From an uncultured Geobacter sp. (GTDB taxonomy: Bacteria > Desulfobacterota > Desulfuromonadia > Geobacterales > Geobacteraceae), in NCBI GenBank assembly GCA_937886325.1, contig CALABV010000005.1, forward strand, positions 1 to 60,524: DNA of 60,524 bases. Reading direction: 5' to 3'. The translations under genes were made by a program, and so were the position numbers. Shown here piece after piece: positions 1-8,702 of this stretch. The notes under the pieces were generated by a model, which saw only the letters and a program-made list of their open reading frames with translations, was not told the DNA's origin and did no database searches. Every line of letters begins with the position of its first letter. Position 1 is the stretch's first letter.

Positions 1-118
1 TCGTGATTTCCTTTGTCAGGGGAACCGCGCCTGGCTGCGCGTAATCAGCCGTCCCGCTGCCGTCGTCAATGGTCGCCGCCGGGGTAATCCCCTGCCTGAT
101 TTCGTCAATACTTGCCAC
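1..118 (-). CDS. 5' part of a 200-aa virion-module protein that continues across the circle junction
   Basis: A GTG start at 118 follows a strong AGGAGG site (about 125-130). The frame stays open for 39 codons plus one base to position 1. That base pairs with the last two bases of the window to make a Lys codon, and the frame then runs straight into the open frame ending at 60040. The joined protein is 200 aa, hydrophilic, with an Ala/Lys-rich middle and no recognised domain. It lies between a coiled-coil structural gene and the giant protein, where internal or ejection proteins usually sit. Function unknown. Confidence 0.8.
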   Translation of the reverse strand, partial: MASIDEIRQGITPAATIDDGSGTADYAQPGAVPLTKEIT

Positions 119-131
119 GGGTAGCCTCCTT

Positions 132-1274
132 TTACATATAATCGCGGTCGTCGTTGTGCTGATAGTTGTGACTGGTCGAGGTGCTGGTGCTTTCGGATTC
201 ACTGGAACTTACGCTCGCCCCGAGGCTTGCGCTTGCGGAGACACTGGTGGCAAATGCGGCCGCAAGGTGGGACATTACCTGCATGACCGCCTCGATGGCT
301 GTCGCACGCATGGACAGATAGTTCTTTGCCTGCTCAATCTTGTTCATATCGGTACGCCAACATGCCTCACTCTCGCTCTTGGCCGCCTCAGTGTCGGCCT
401 TGAACTTGTCGGTGGATGTTGCGAGTTCGATTTTTCCGACCTCCGCCTCACCGAGCCATCCATCCATCTGAGACTTGAAAACGGCCGCCTGGGCGTTGGC
501 CTTTGCCGCCAGGGCGTTGTAAACCGTGGCGAAAACCTCCACCTTCTTCATGGCCGCCTCGAAGCCGCGAAGAACGATTTCTGGTTCTACCTTGGCAGCG
601 TCAAGGGCTCGTTGCTGGTCGGCGGTATGTTTGCTTTCCGTAACATTCTCGAGGTCCACGCCTGCCTTGACGAACACTTCATGCTGTTGCCGAGCGACTT
701 CCACCATCTTGACAGCAATATCCTTGCTGGCCGTCTGGTCGCCCGCCAGAAATTCCTGTCTGAGCCGTCTTTTCGCTGAGAGGAGCTTGCCGTTGGGTAG
801 GCCGAGATCTCCGGCACTGCTCGCCGACCAGTCATCCCCTACGCCGTCGAGCTGATCTTGAAGGGCCTGCTCACGACGCAGGCGGTCGCGGTCCATGAGA
901 GCCTGTTCGGTGTCCGCACCGAGCGGCGCCCCCCCTCCTTCCACCCCGACGCGGAGCACCTCTTTCAGCGCCTCGCGCAACATCGAGGAATACGGAGTAT
1001 CGGAATAGCTGAATCCAGGCATTGGAGTATCCACATCAGGGACAGTCATCTCCGGAAAAGAGGTGGTTGGCGCGATTGGTTTCTCGGATGTCGCCAGAGA
1101 GAGACGCTCGAATTCCGGCTTATTGAATACCGGAAACAGTTCAAGAGGTTGAAGGCCAATCAGAAATTCTTTCAGTGTTTCAATAGTCGCCTTGGCACTT
1201 TCGTAAGCGTCAGACGTTCGGAACATAGATTCGGCGAATTTTCGCTCTACCAAAGGATTGGATGCGGTCGGCAT
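132..1274 (-). CDS. Coiled-coil structural or ejection-type protein, 380 aa
   Basis: The start ATG follows GGGAG and lies four bases past the stop of the preceding small gene. The protein is Ala/Lys/Glu-rich with long predicted helices over residues 120-330 and ends in a Ser-rich, low-complexity tail (from about 340). There is no signal peptide. Position between the tail genes and the giant protein suggests a virion component, perhaps a tail-needle or internal ejected protein. No family is recognised, so the role is inferred from context. Confidence 0.7.
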   Translation of the reverse strand: MPTASNPLVERKFAESMFRTSDAYESAKATIETLKEFLIGLQPLELFPVFNKPEFERLSLATSEKPIAPTTSFPEMTVPDVDTPMPGFSYSDTPYSSMLREALKEVLRVGVEGGGAPLGADTEQALMDRDRLRREQALQDQLDGVGDDWSASSAGDLGLPNGKLLSAKRRLRQEFLAGDQTASKDIAVKMVEVARQQHEVFVKAGVDLENVTESKHTADQQRALDAAKVEPEIVLRGFEAAMKKVEVFATVYNALAAKANAQAAVFKSQMDGWLGEAEVGKIELATSTDKFKADTEAAKSESEACWRTDMNKIEQAKNYLSMRATAIEAVMQVMSHLAAAFATSVSASASLGASVSSSESESTSTSTSHNYQHNDDRDYM

Positions 1275-1277
1275 TGG

Positions 1278-1457
1278 TTACTCCCGTTTCTTCCGTGTTA
1301 GGTCTATCAGCACAAGATACCCTCTGGCTTTATACTGCTTGCCTTCAGCTTCGATAAAATGCTCAGAATCATCGTCAAGGTCGCACTGCACGGAACGGTG
1401 AAGCGGCACTTTCGCCGCATTGAGATACCCGTACGTAATAGTGTTTCTTTTGTTCAC
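1278..1457 (-). CDS. Small 59-aa protein coupled to the preceding tail gene
   Basis: GTG start at 1457 overlaps the TGA stop of the 445-aa tail gene in a GTGA arrangement, with GGAGGGG just upstream. The frame is open to a TAA at 1278 and the next gene starts four bases later. The product is small and charged, without membrane segments. The coupled start is the main evidence that it is real. Function unknown. Confidence 0.6.
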   Translation of the reverse strand: MNKRNTITYGYLNAAKVPLHRSVQCDLDDDSEHFIEAEGKQYKARGYLVLIDLTRKKRE

Positions 1458-2791
1458 GACGGCCCCTCCGATGCGGGTTCAATGGTGTATAGAAAAATCT
1501 CCCGGCCTTGTCGCTTCACTACTTTGGGCTGCTCCCACACCTTCCGGGCATCGTAGATGTCACAGTAGACCATCCAATTGAAATAGTCGCCGGTGCTGTT
1601 GTCGGTAAAGTGGGAGCTGGATTCTTCGTATCCCCATGCGTAGTCTTTGCTTGTCGTGAGCTCACACGGCTCCAAGGCTCGCGTACTCTCGTAGTCCACC
1701 CCGTCGAGGGCCTTAATCCCGTCAAACGAGATTACCGACCCATCGATGGTGCGGTGTCGCACTACTCCGTGAAAATAGAGGTTCTGTGTCGCGCTGTCCT
1801 CGCTTGATTCTTCCTCCGAGGCGAGGATGCACCACCCTCCATTTTCGTCCTGCGGGTCGGTGTTCTCCCCACCGATCTCGATATAGGGCGTAAACTTGTC
1901 GTATGCGTCAGACCTGCTTGACTCGGTGACTGCCCGATAGTAGCTGACCAGATACGCCTTTGTTTTCGGCCCCTCGAAGTCGGCATATTCAAAGGGCCAC
2001 GGCGTAGCCCCCCCGTCCGGTGCGGGGCGAAGCGTACCGCCGTCGGCCATGTAGGGAACATCCCCCGACCCGCTGCCATTGACTGATGCTGTACCCCGCG
2101 CACGAAGGGGGTTCCCGATAAGGCTCCCCCCGAAGGAGTAGCACCCTACTGTGTCTCCGTCATAGGTTGTGGAGTCGCTTGCCGACCCGCTGGCCGAGAT
2201 TGATTCACCCAGGGGCGAAGTGAAGGCAATACTGTTATCGGTCGAGGTCGTAAGCGTACCTTCCCAATAACTGAATGACTCGTATCCGGTGGGCGCAGAG
2301 GAGCAGACATTCGGCACCTCGGTCTCCGATACACTCCCCCCTCCCGTCTCCGTGTTCGCATATTCAACGGACTGCGACAAGTCATCCGGATCGTAAATGT
2401 CGTATAACTGATACTCGTCTTTGACGAAGAATAGCGGGGCAAGGTTCTCGTCGCATACGACATAGGCAACTTTGGGAAACCCGGTTTCCGGGTCCGTCTC
2501 GTCCGGGTCGTCAACCGCGTATGCGATGAACGGCAACGCACCTTTCTCTTCTTTTTCGGGGGGCTTGCCTTCCGGTTTGTAGATGGTCACGTATTCTCTC
2601 CCGTCCGCCGTGAACGCGATCATCACCGTGCCGTCATCGAACTTTCGGGGCCCGATGGAGTAGAACGGAACACTCCGGGAGAGCACCCGGAGTTGAAAGA
2701 GTATCCGGTTCACTTCACCGAGATAGGCTTTGCAGCCTTCCTTGTCTCCCGAAACCGTGATTTTTGCCCCGAACATGGTGAAGGTTGACAT
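1454..2791 (-). CDS. Tail or neck structural protein, about 445 aa
   Basis: The open frame begins at 2860, but an ATG at 2791, eleven bases after the upstream stop, gives a cleaner start. The first 100 residues are mixed alpha/beta. The rest is rich in Ser, Gly, Thr, Asp and aromatic residues, as in beta-rich tail proteins. No catalytic motif is visible. It sits in the tail block after the lectin-like repeat protein. Assignment as structural rests on composition and position. Confidence 0.65.
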   Translation of the reverse strand: MSTFTMFGAKITVSGDKEGCKAYLGEVNRILFQLRVLSRSVPFYSIGPRKFDDGTVMIAFTADGREYVTIYKPEGKPPEKEEKGALPFIAYAVDDPDETDPETGFPKVAYVVCDENLAPLFFVKDEYQLYDIYDPDDLSQSVEYANTETGGGSVSETEVPNVCSSAPTGYESFSYWEGTLTTSTDNSIAFTSPLGESISASGSASDSTTYDGDTVGCYSFGGSLIGNPLRARGTASVNGSGSGDVPYMADGGTLRPAPDGGATPWPFEYADFEGPKTKAYLVSYYRAVTESSRSDAYDKFTPYIEIGGENTDPQDENGGWCILASEEESSEDSATQNLYFHGVVRHRTIDGSVISFDGIKALDGVDYESTRALEPCELTTSKDYAWGYEESSSHFTDNSTGDYFNWMVYCDIYDARKVWEQPKVVKRQGREIFLYTIEPASEGPS

Positions 2792-2801
2792 AAGGTGCCC
2801 G

Positions 2802-4253
2802 TCATCTCTTCCTTGAGAGATTCGATACCAGGAACTGAAGCTGCTGTACCGAGAAGTCACCGCCGTCCACGTTGGCTATCCGGTAGCGCCAGGTGTTGCC
2901 GGTCACGCCCTTGTCAGGCTCGAACCTGAGCGAGGCCAGGCTTCCCGCGGGATCGCCCGAATCGGTATAGGTGTCTCCTGTCTCGTCATCATCGGCAAAG
3001 AGGGTGAGTGCCATATCCCCGGGAGTGCGAGCCAAAATCCAGGCGTCTTCGATCATGGATTCGAAGCCGTTGCCAAAGTCGATATTGCCGGATTCAAGGA
3101 AGGCATCGATGTCCGTTCCGGCATCGGTGGCCCCGGTCAGCACAAATATGCCTTCGTCGGTGGTAATGCCGTAATACTCCCCTTCGTGCTCGACCAGAGA
3201 GTTGAATGGATAATTAAGGTACTCGGTCACTCCCCGATGGAACAGATTCACGCAGATGGCACGAACGGCACCAAGGGAGACGACGCCTGGGATTGCCCCG
3301 GATAGAGGGACGGAGAAAGTGGCGAAGCCGTGAATCAGACCGGTAAGCGCCGGTACCGGCGCAGAGAGCAGAACCGCCAGATCCGCAACCCTGCCCGTCG
3401 ACACCGACATGACCGGGAGCACCGCCGAAAGCAATACGGATACGCTTGACGAGCGCCCTGTGGTCACCGCGAAATGCGGCAAGGCCGCGCCGAGAACAAG
3501 GTCCACTTGCGCAAACTTGTTGGTCAGGGCCGTAAGAACCGGTTGGACCCCGGAGAGATTTACGTCGAGGCTGACCCACCAGGGGGTAGCGGAGATGCCC
3601 GGAATGGCAGCGGAGAGGATGCTACCAATGATGTTGCCGTACAGTTCCCCCGATGCGTACGGAAGCGCAGCCGACAGGGGAGCATCAATTGTGGCCGTTT
3701 CGGGAGGAGGTCCGGCCAGGAAGTTGTCGAAATGACCTATCAGGGAGTACGACGATGCCATGCTCACCGCCGCCAGAGAGATCCATACATCCCCTGTCTG
3801 GCTTGCCGAGCCGAAGGTGCTGAGAGGCACCCATCCATCCCCCTCATTGTAGTACGTCTGCCAGTGTGCCTGGCTCTCCCCGTCGATGATTCTGGTGAGC
3901 CGAATCTTCCCGGACGTGGCTGAAGTGGCTACCCACTCCATCTCGTCGTCGAAACCATACCCTACTGCGTATCCGCCGGAGCTCTGGATATAGATGCCGG
4001 GACCGGCCTCGCCGAACAGGTTGGCGGCCAGCCCGAGCGTCCACGACTCCCCCGCCCCCGGGTTCGTCCCCAATGACCAGTCAACGGAAACGTCGAAGTC
4101 GCCCGACAACTGGTCGTTGGACTTTACCCTGCCGGTCCCGTACTGTGCGGTAACCTCGACCTTCAGAGCCCCGGAATCAAGGGCGGCTGACCCATCGCTA
4201 CTGTCGTCGGCCCATTGGTCGAGGGTGGTGAAATCGTCGTTGACGAGAGCCAT
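2802..4253 (-). CDS. Tail protein with lectin-like N-terminus and seven short hydrophobic repeats, 483 aa
   Basis: Residues 1-175 have the pattern of a concanavalin/LamG-like sandwich (short aromatic strands, Gly turns). Residues about 180-330 hold about seven copies of a degenerate motif of the form LSAxxP (PLSAALP, ILSAAIP, VLGAALP, LLSAVLP and so on), separated by variable 15-35 residue spacers. The C-terminal 150 residues look like another beta domain. Such arrays usually make fibrous or beta-helical tail parts. The gene follows the 265-aa protein with a 13-base gap. Specific role unknown. Confidence 0.65.
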   Translation of the reverse strand: MALVNDDFTTLDQWADDSSDGSAALDSGALKVEVTAQYGTGRVKSNDQLSGDFDVSVDWSLGTNPGAGESWTLGLAANLFGEAGPGIYIQSSGGYAVGYGFDDEMEWVATSATSGKIRLTRIIDGESQAHWQTYYNEGDGWVPLSTFGSASQTGDVWISLAAVSMASSYSLIGHFDNFLAGPPPETATIDAPLSAALPYASGELYGNIIGSILSAAIPGISATPWWVSLDVNLSGVQPVLTALTNKFAQVDLVLGAALPHFAVTTGRSSSVSVLLSAVLPVMSVSTGRVADLAVLLSAPVPALTGLIHGFATFSVPLSGAIPGVVSLGAVRAICVNLFHRGVTEYLNYPFNSLVEHEGEYYGITTDEGIFVLTGATDAGTDIDAFLESGNIDFGNGFESMIEDAWILARTPGDMALTLFADDDETGDTYTDSGDPAGSLASLRFEPDKGVTGNTWRYRIANVDGGDFSVQQLQFLVSNLSRKR

Positions 4254-4266
4254 GGATGTGCTCCGG

Positions 4267-5064
4267 TTATGCGGTTACGACAGACTGCTCGGTAAACGTG
4301 GCGGAGTCGATGGTGACAGTGGCACCCACAGCGATTGCGGTTGAAGACATCTCGAAAAACGCCGCCGCAGTCGCCGCGTCCATGTCCATACGAATCTGCG
4401 TGGTTGACTCCCCTTGCGCGTCTGCGATGGAGCCGATGAACCTGACCCAGGAGATCGTCCCGGCGGCCTCCCCCGACCCGGACCACACCCCGGACTTGAC
4501 GATGGCGCCGGAGGATGTAGCCCCAAACTGGAGTCCGTTGACCGGATCGACACCGCCGGAGAGGTTGGCGTCGGTCTTGGTGATGGTGGTACACGTGGAA
4601 GACACGACATAGCCGTTAGCCTCGGTGCCCATGCCGGGAAGCGCGTAGATGGAAATGACCGCGCCTGATGATGTCGCATGATACCGATGCTGCCATGTTC
4701 CAAGATTGATCTGTGCCGCGACATCCGCGGCCGTCTGTGTAAGGGAACTATTGAAGGCTACCGGCACCGCCGAACCGAACCGGTTGGCGGCGAGCAACTC
4801 CACGGAATCGACGGTAATGGAGTCGACGGAACCGGAAGCCCCGCCTGTCAGGGTGACCGACCCCGAAGCGCACACCTCGGAGGTTTTCGCCGCGCTGCCG
4901 GCTGTGAACTCGATAAGCTTGGTCGCGCCGGTCGGCGCACTGTCGGCAGACGTAGGTTGCGGACCGGAATAACCGATGATGGAGCCGTTTTGAAGGGCAG
5001 ACTGAAGACTGCCACCACTTGCCCGATGATCTCTGAATGCCGTTGAAAACCGTACTACGCTCAT
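4267..5064 (-). CDS. Structural protein carrying a beta-rich inserted module, 265 aa
   Basis: The ATG follows GGGGG. Residues about 60-165 closely resemble a module in the adaptor gene at 6003-7001: both have a VDS.xV strand, then FNSxLTQTAAD, then a Gly/Thr-rich end with a NGY turn. The flanks differ, so this looks like a portable domain placed in two proteins. The rest is Thr/Ser/Ala-rich and beta-like. Position between the nozzle-like protein and the repeat tail protein supports a tail or neck role. Confidence 0.65.
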   Translation of the reverse strand: MSVVRFSTAFRDHRASGGSLQSALQNGSIIGYSGPQPTSADSAPTGATKLIEFTAGSAAKTSEVCASGSVTLTGGASGSVDSITVDSVELLAANRFGSAVPVAFNSSLTQTAADVAAQINLGTWQHRYHATSSGAVISIYALPGMGTEANGYVVSSTCTTITKTDANLSGGVDPVNGLQFGATSSGAIVKSGVWSGSGEAAGTISWVRFIGSIADAQGESTTQIRMDMDAATAAAFFEMSSTAIAVGATVTIDSATFTEQSVVTA

Positions 5065-5076
5065 AACTTTACCCCC

Positions 5077-5991
5077 TTACCTGTATACTGAGATGTAGAA
5101 AACCTGCTGCCCCTTTTTCCGTATGGCGCTTGCCCCGGTCGTCCCGGAAGGCATCTCGAATTTCTCCTCCGTAAGGTTGAAGATCTGCCCCAGGGGCAAA
5201 CCGAGGCATATCCCGGCATCGGTGTGTATCACCGGGAACCGCCCCTCCGTTTTCAGCCCATAGACCCTGAAAGCGTCGACATATTGGATCGGAACATCCT
5301 TGACGGGGGCATCCAGGACTTTGATGAATGCCATCTTGGTGATAACCGCCCCTTCACCATAATACAATGCCTTTTCGGTCCCGACATAGATACCGCACGA
5401 TTGCTCGGATGACATGGGCGCGATTACTCTTCCCGGCTCCGTGAACGGCTGGAATCCCGCCTCCGAATCCGTCCGGGCAAGATGAGTGTCGTCTGACATG
5501 CACAGGAGCTCTTCAAAGAAGGTCCAAAGTCTGCCGCGAAAGAATGCGATTGCTTGCCCCGGCGGGGTCATCTCCTTGAGATCATTGTCCGGTGCGGCGA
5601 ACAACCTGGCGCTACCGTCCGAGATCTCGCCAATCACCACGCCGTTGGTAAAGAAGATCCTGCCTGCTCCGTCACAGTACCGCATCTTGTTGTCGTTCCC
5701 AACCCCAACAAGTGGAACCGATGTCTTGGATGCGGGATAAAAGCGATACATGACCCCTTTCCTCACATAGACGAACACCCCCGATGATGAATAGCCTGAG
5801 TGCGCACCAACCATGGGACCGAACAAAGCGTAGCCGTCCCGCGTGGATGGCAGCCCGCGATCATCCAGGTCAATGTTCTGCGTCGCCGAAAGGTCGGAGC
5901 GCGGGTCGTCCTTTGTAGGGAGCTTGAGTTCCCATAATTCGTTCTTGTTATTCGTCCCGGTCCAGCCGGCATAGGTGATTTCTTTCGCCAT
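5077..5991 (-). CDS. Tail nozzle / packaged-DNA stabilisation (gp10-like) protein, 304 aa
   Basis: The sequence has a recurring beta-propeller-like pattern: short strands ending in WxL, YxV, FFxN and similar pairs about every 40-50 residues. It lies directly after a gp4-like adaptor, which is the place of the P22 gp10 or tail-hub nozzle in short-tailed phages. It would form a ring below the portal and keep packaged DNA from leaking. The fold and gene order are the evidence; no motif is decisive. Confidence 0.55.
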   Translation of the reverse strand: MAKEITYAGWTGTNNKNELWELKLPTKDDPRSDLSATQNIDLDDRGLPSTRDGYALFGPMVGAHSGYSSSGVFVYVRKGVMYRFYPASKTSVPLVGVGNDNKMRYCDGAGRIFFTNGVVIGEISDGSARLFAAPDNDLKEMTPPGQAIAFFRGRLWTFFEELLCMSDDTHLARTDSEAGFQPFTEPGRVIAPMSSEQSCGIYVGTEKALYYGEGAVITKMAFIKVLDAPVKDVPIQYVDAFRVYGLKTEGRFPVIHTDAGICLGLPLGQIFNLTEEKFEMPSGTTGASAIRKKGQQVFYISVYR

Positions 5992-6002
5992 GTCTCAAAG
6001 CC

Positions 6003-7001
6003 TCAGAAGAAGTGGCCGCCTCCTGACGGGCGCCGCAATGGCCGCTTGGCCCGCTCCATGTTGATGATCTGGTTCATGTAGCTTTCCGGATTCTTGAGGT
6101 CGTAGCACATGCCGTAGTATTTCATGGCGGACTGCGGGTCGAGCGTTTGCGAATCCTTCTTGTCGTATGCGTAGCGGCACATCATCTCGGGGATGAAATC
6201 GTGGTACTCTTCAGGGATTTCGGGGGAGTCGGTCGTCGCAGACATGGCGCGAAGAGGAAGCCTTACTATCCGCAGCCGTCCCGTATCAGCCGAAACCGGG
6301 ATGCGGTTGAGGGAGATGTACCCCTCCGTGAAATCCATACAGAACCGCTCCGGGTCTCCGGTGTCAGTTTCCCAGGTCGGAGTGTCGATGTCGAAGTCGG
6401 CATAACTCTTCTTTTCCAGGGCGTAACCAAGCGTATCAAGCACAATGCCGCCATCCTCGATATCGACGATGCGCGGGTCCTTCTGGTAGTGCTGCTGGCC
6501 CGCGACGACGAAAAGGCGGGAGAGGCATGACCCGTTTGCCATATCGGCAACCGCCGCGCTCAGACCGCCGGAACAGGTGACGGTAATATCGTAGCCGTTG
6601 GGCGTGGTGCCGGTTCCGGATGCCGCCGAAACGGTAGCGACTGCCAGGGCCGAGGTTGCCGAATAGTTCGGGCTTGAAGTGTAGGCGGTGATATTGGCCG
6701 CAAGGTCGGCTGCCGTTTGCGTCAGGGTCGAATTGAATGGGACCGCCGCAGAGGTCACGGTAACGCCATTCACGGCCACGGAGTCGACTTGTCCAGCCGT
6801 TCCCGAGAGGGTGATGGTCCCGGTTGCCAAGGTTTCCGTCACGGTCGTACCGTCGCGCAGCACCCTTGCCTGGCGGCAGATGTCATTTACCACCCGGTTG
6901 GCATAGCGATAGACCTCTGTTTGCGACCAGAGAGGCTTTGACCCGGCATCTTTGACGATGCCGCGGAACTGCGTTTCTATCTCAGACAGCGTGAGGCTCA
7001 T
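6003..7001 (-). CDS. Head-completion adaptor, P22 gp4-like, with an inserted module, 332 aa
   Basis: The N-terminus (LSEIETQF, then WSQTEVYRYANRVVNDICRQAR) and C-terminus (IPEEYHDFIPEMMCRYAYDKKD) are typical of phage gp4-type adaptors that dock on the portal. Residues about 55-150 interrupt this fold with a Thr/Ser/Ala-rich beta module that is also found in the gene at 4267-5064. The family is usually near 200 aa without such an insert, so the extra length is explained by it. Start follows AGGAG. Confidence 0.7.
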   Translation of the reverse strand: MSLTLSEIETQFRGIVKDAGSKPLWSQTEVYRYANRVVNDICRQARVLRDGTTVTETLATGTITLSGTAGQVDSVAVNGVTVTSAAVPFNSTLTQTAADLAANITAYTSSPNYSATSALAVATVSAASGTGTTPNGYDITVTCSGGLSAAVADMANGSCLSRLFVVAGQQHYQKDPRIVDIEDGGIVLDTLGYALEKKSYADFDIDTPTWETDTGDPERFCMDFTEGYISLNRIPVSADTGRLRIVRLPLRAMSATTDSPEIPEEYHDFIPEMMCRYAYDKKDSQTLDPQSAMKYYGMCYDLKNPESYMNQIINMERAKRPLRRPSGGGHFF

Positions 7002-7071
7002 GTTCTACTCCTGATTATGGGGGGCGCCGCTGGCCATCAAGCTCGCCATTGTCCGGCCAGGACTTGACGTG

Positions 7072-7440
7072 TCAGTGCTTTTTGAGATAGCCGCCGGTGC
7101 AGCCCGAGAAATTACCAAACGGTGTCGCGGAATTGATGACGCCGGTCTGCCACTGCCCGGCAACTATCGGTGTCTTGACATAGCTCGCCTTGGTAGATGT
7201 TGAGGTGGGCATCCACCGTTCGTAGCAGTCGGCCGCCGAGTAGACCGAATAGGCCAGATCCTTGCTGAAGTCCACGACGGTCGAGGCAACGGTAAGGACC
7301 TCGGACTTTGCGCCGTGCCATGCCGCGCCCTGGATAGGTGTGTTGCTGCCCGCCTCGCGCTGCAGTTTCTCGTCCAGACCGAAAGCCACACCACATGACA
7401 GCACGATTATCGTGCACAGTAAGACCAAAAACCTTTTCAT
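7072..7440 (-). CDS. Exported 122-aa protein in the head gene block
   Basis: A clear Sec signal peptide opens the protein: MKR, a hydrophobic stretch of about 14 residues, then a small-residue cleavage region near VAFG. The mature part is small and Ser/Thr-rich with two Cys near the end. Its ATG overlaps the stop of the previous gene (ATGA). An exported protein between capsid and neck genes is unusual; it may act in the periplasm or at the cell surface. No family recognised. Confidence 0.65.
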   Translation of the reverse strand: MKRFLVLLCTIIVLSCGVAFGLDEKLQREAGSNTPIQGAAWHGAKSEVLTVASTVVDFSKDLAYSVYSAADCYERWMPTSTSTKASYVKTPIVAGQWQTGVINSATPFGNFSGCTGGYLKKH

Positions 7441-7694
7441 CCCTTCCTCCTTCTGCGTCGCGGCTCTTTTTTGTCCGTACCGTCAATGTCTTCTTTGTGC
7501 ACCACCCACTCGCAAAAATCGCCGTTCTGATTGAGCAGATATTCCTGGTGGCTGCCGCTGTTCACCTCGGCAACCATGTCCGTATCATTGCCGGTCAAGT
7601 CCGGCCTCGGTTCAAATTTGTAGACAAACCGGTCAAGGCTTACGATTGCGATCCGTTCCCCTGCCCCACGTTCCACATTGCACTGAATCAACAT
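7437..7694 (-). CDS. Small 85-aa head-region protein with basic tail
   Basis: The open frame extends upstream, but the ATG at 7694 is preceded by AGGAGGG and fits best. The protein has a short beta-rich body, an FxYKFEPRPDL segment and a C-terminal run RRRRRKG. Proteins of this size and form are common beside head genes in similar phages. Its stop is coupled to the exported protein downstream. Function unknown. Confidence 0.6.
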   Translation of the reverse strand: MLIQCNVERGAGERIAIVSLDRFVYKFEPRPDLTGNDTDMVAEVNSGSHQEYLLNQNGDFCEWVVHKEDIDGTDKKEPRRRRRKG

Positions 7695-7713
7695 CGCGTG
7701 GCCCTCCTGAGCC

Positions 7714-8133
7714 CTATTGTGTCTGCACTTCCAAGTAGACGTTCGACGCGGTTGAGTAGGCACCAAAACCAACGGTAGCGATGTTCTTGCCGACCTTGAA
7801 TTCTCCGCTCTTGGCATTCGCGTAATTGGTCGTCGGACTCGCAGTTATGGTGGAAAGCTTGTATTTGCAGTCAACCTGTGTCCGGTTCGCCCCGGTGTAG
7901 CACTGGAATTTAAGCGCATACTTGCCGTCAACCGACACGTTTGCGTACCCCTTGGTCCCGAGATTGGTCAGCGTGACAGCGGATGGAGCAAAGTCATCCG
8001 ACGCCTTGCCCGTGATGTCCTCGATCTGTTCGCCGGTGTTCTTGACGGCAAAGGATGTGGCGGCGTTCATCGCCATGCCGACGAAGACAGCCAGCACAAG
8101 CAATATTGAAAGACAGATAAGCCTGTTCTTCAT
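7714..8133 (-). CDS. Exported 139-aa protein next to the capsid genes
   Basis: Residues 1-29 form a Sec signal peptide (MKNR, long Leu/Val core, cleavage near SFA). The mature 110 residues are beta-rich with two Cys. It is the second signal-peptide protein in the head block, which argues against random occurrence. It may be a moron-type surface or periplasmic protein expressed late. RBS GGAGG at good spacing. No family recognised. Confidence 0.65.
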   Translation of the reverse strand: MKNRLICLSILLVLAVFVGMAMNAATSFAVKNTGEQIEDITGKASDDFAPSAVTLTNLGTKGYANVSVDGKYALKFQCYTGANRTQVDCKYKLSTITASPTTNYANAKSGEFKVGKNIATVGFGAYSTASNVYLEVQTQ

Positions 8134-8197
8134 GGGATCCTCCGAAAAGGGGGAGGACTTGCACCCTCCCCCGATGCGATGTTGAGATTGTCCCGAC

Positions 8198-8638
8198 TTA
8201 CGCCGGGGCGACGATCATGGAAACAGTGAGGCCGCCGGCCGCAGCCGTGGCAACTGCCGCCACGAACTTGGCGATTACGGTGCGGTCTGAGGTGGATGTG
8301 CCGATGGTCTCCAAAGACTGAGTGCCAATCCTGGCCTGACCCCCGCCCTGGGGGATGGTTGAGGCTGTAATCATGGTCATGTTGGCCGTCAGGTCGTCGC
8401 CGGTAGAGTTAAGGATACCGACGGAGATAGTGGCGGTCGGGGTCCCGTGGCTGTCCAGGTCGTCGGACTCAAGAATCAGATCCACAATGCGATAGCCCGC
8501 GGGAAGAAGCGCCAGCTTGACCAGGTTATTCTGCACCACCTGGGCAGCGGTTAATTCAATCGTGCGGAAGATATGCCCCATCTGAATGGGGGTCGGTGCC
8601 GGTTTGGCATTCCAATCGGCAGGGGTGATGACTGCCAT
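8198..8638 (-). CDS. Head protein downstream of the major capsid, 146 aa
   Basis: Small beta-rich protein with an N-terminal PADWNAKPAP segment and a hydrophobic C-terminus ending SMIVAPA. It comes directly after the major capsid gene with a GGAAAGGAGAAAG ribosome site. In N4gp56-type capsid modules a decoration or head-stabilising protein often sits here. No catalytic motif. Call rests on position and size. Confidence 0.6.
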   Translation of the reverse strand: MAVITPADWNAKPAPTPIQMGHIFRTIELTAAQVVQNNLVKLALLPAGYRIVDLILESDDLDSHGTPTATISVGILNSTGDDLTANMTMITASTIPQGGGQARIGTQSLETIGTSTSDRTVIAKFVAAVATAAAGGLTVSMIVAPA

Positions 8639-8702
8639 TGTCTTTCTCCTTTCCCTGTTATCAGGAAGGGGAGGTTTTACCCTCCCCGGTTAAGGTTGTC
8701 GA

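Noticed and set aside
69..779. 236-aa plus frame at the left end
   Set aside because: Antisense to the coiled-coil structural gene; no ribosome site and biased composition.
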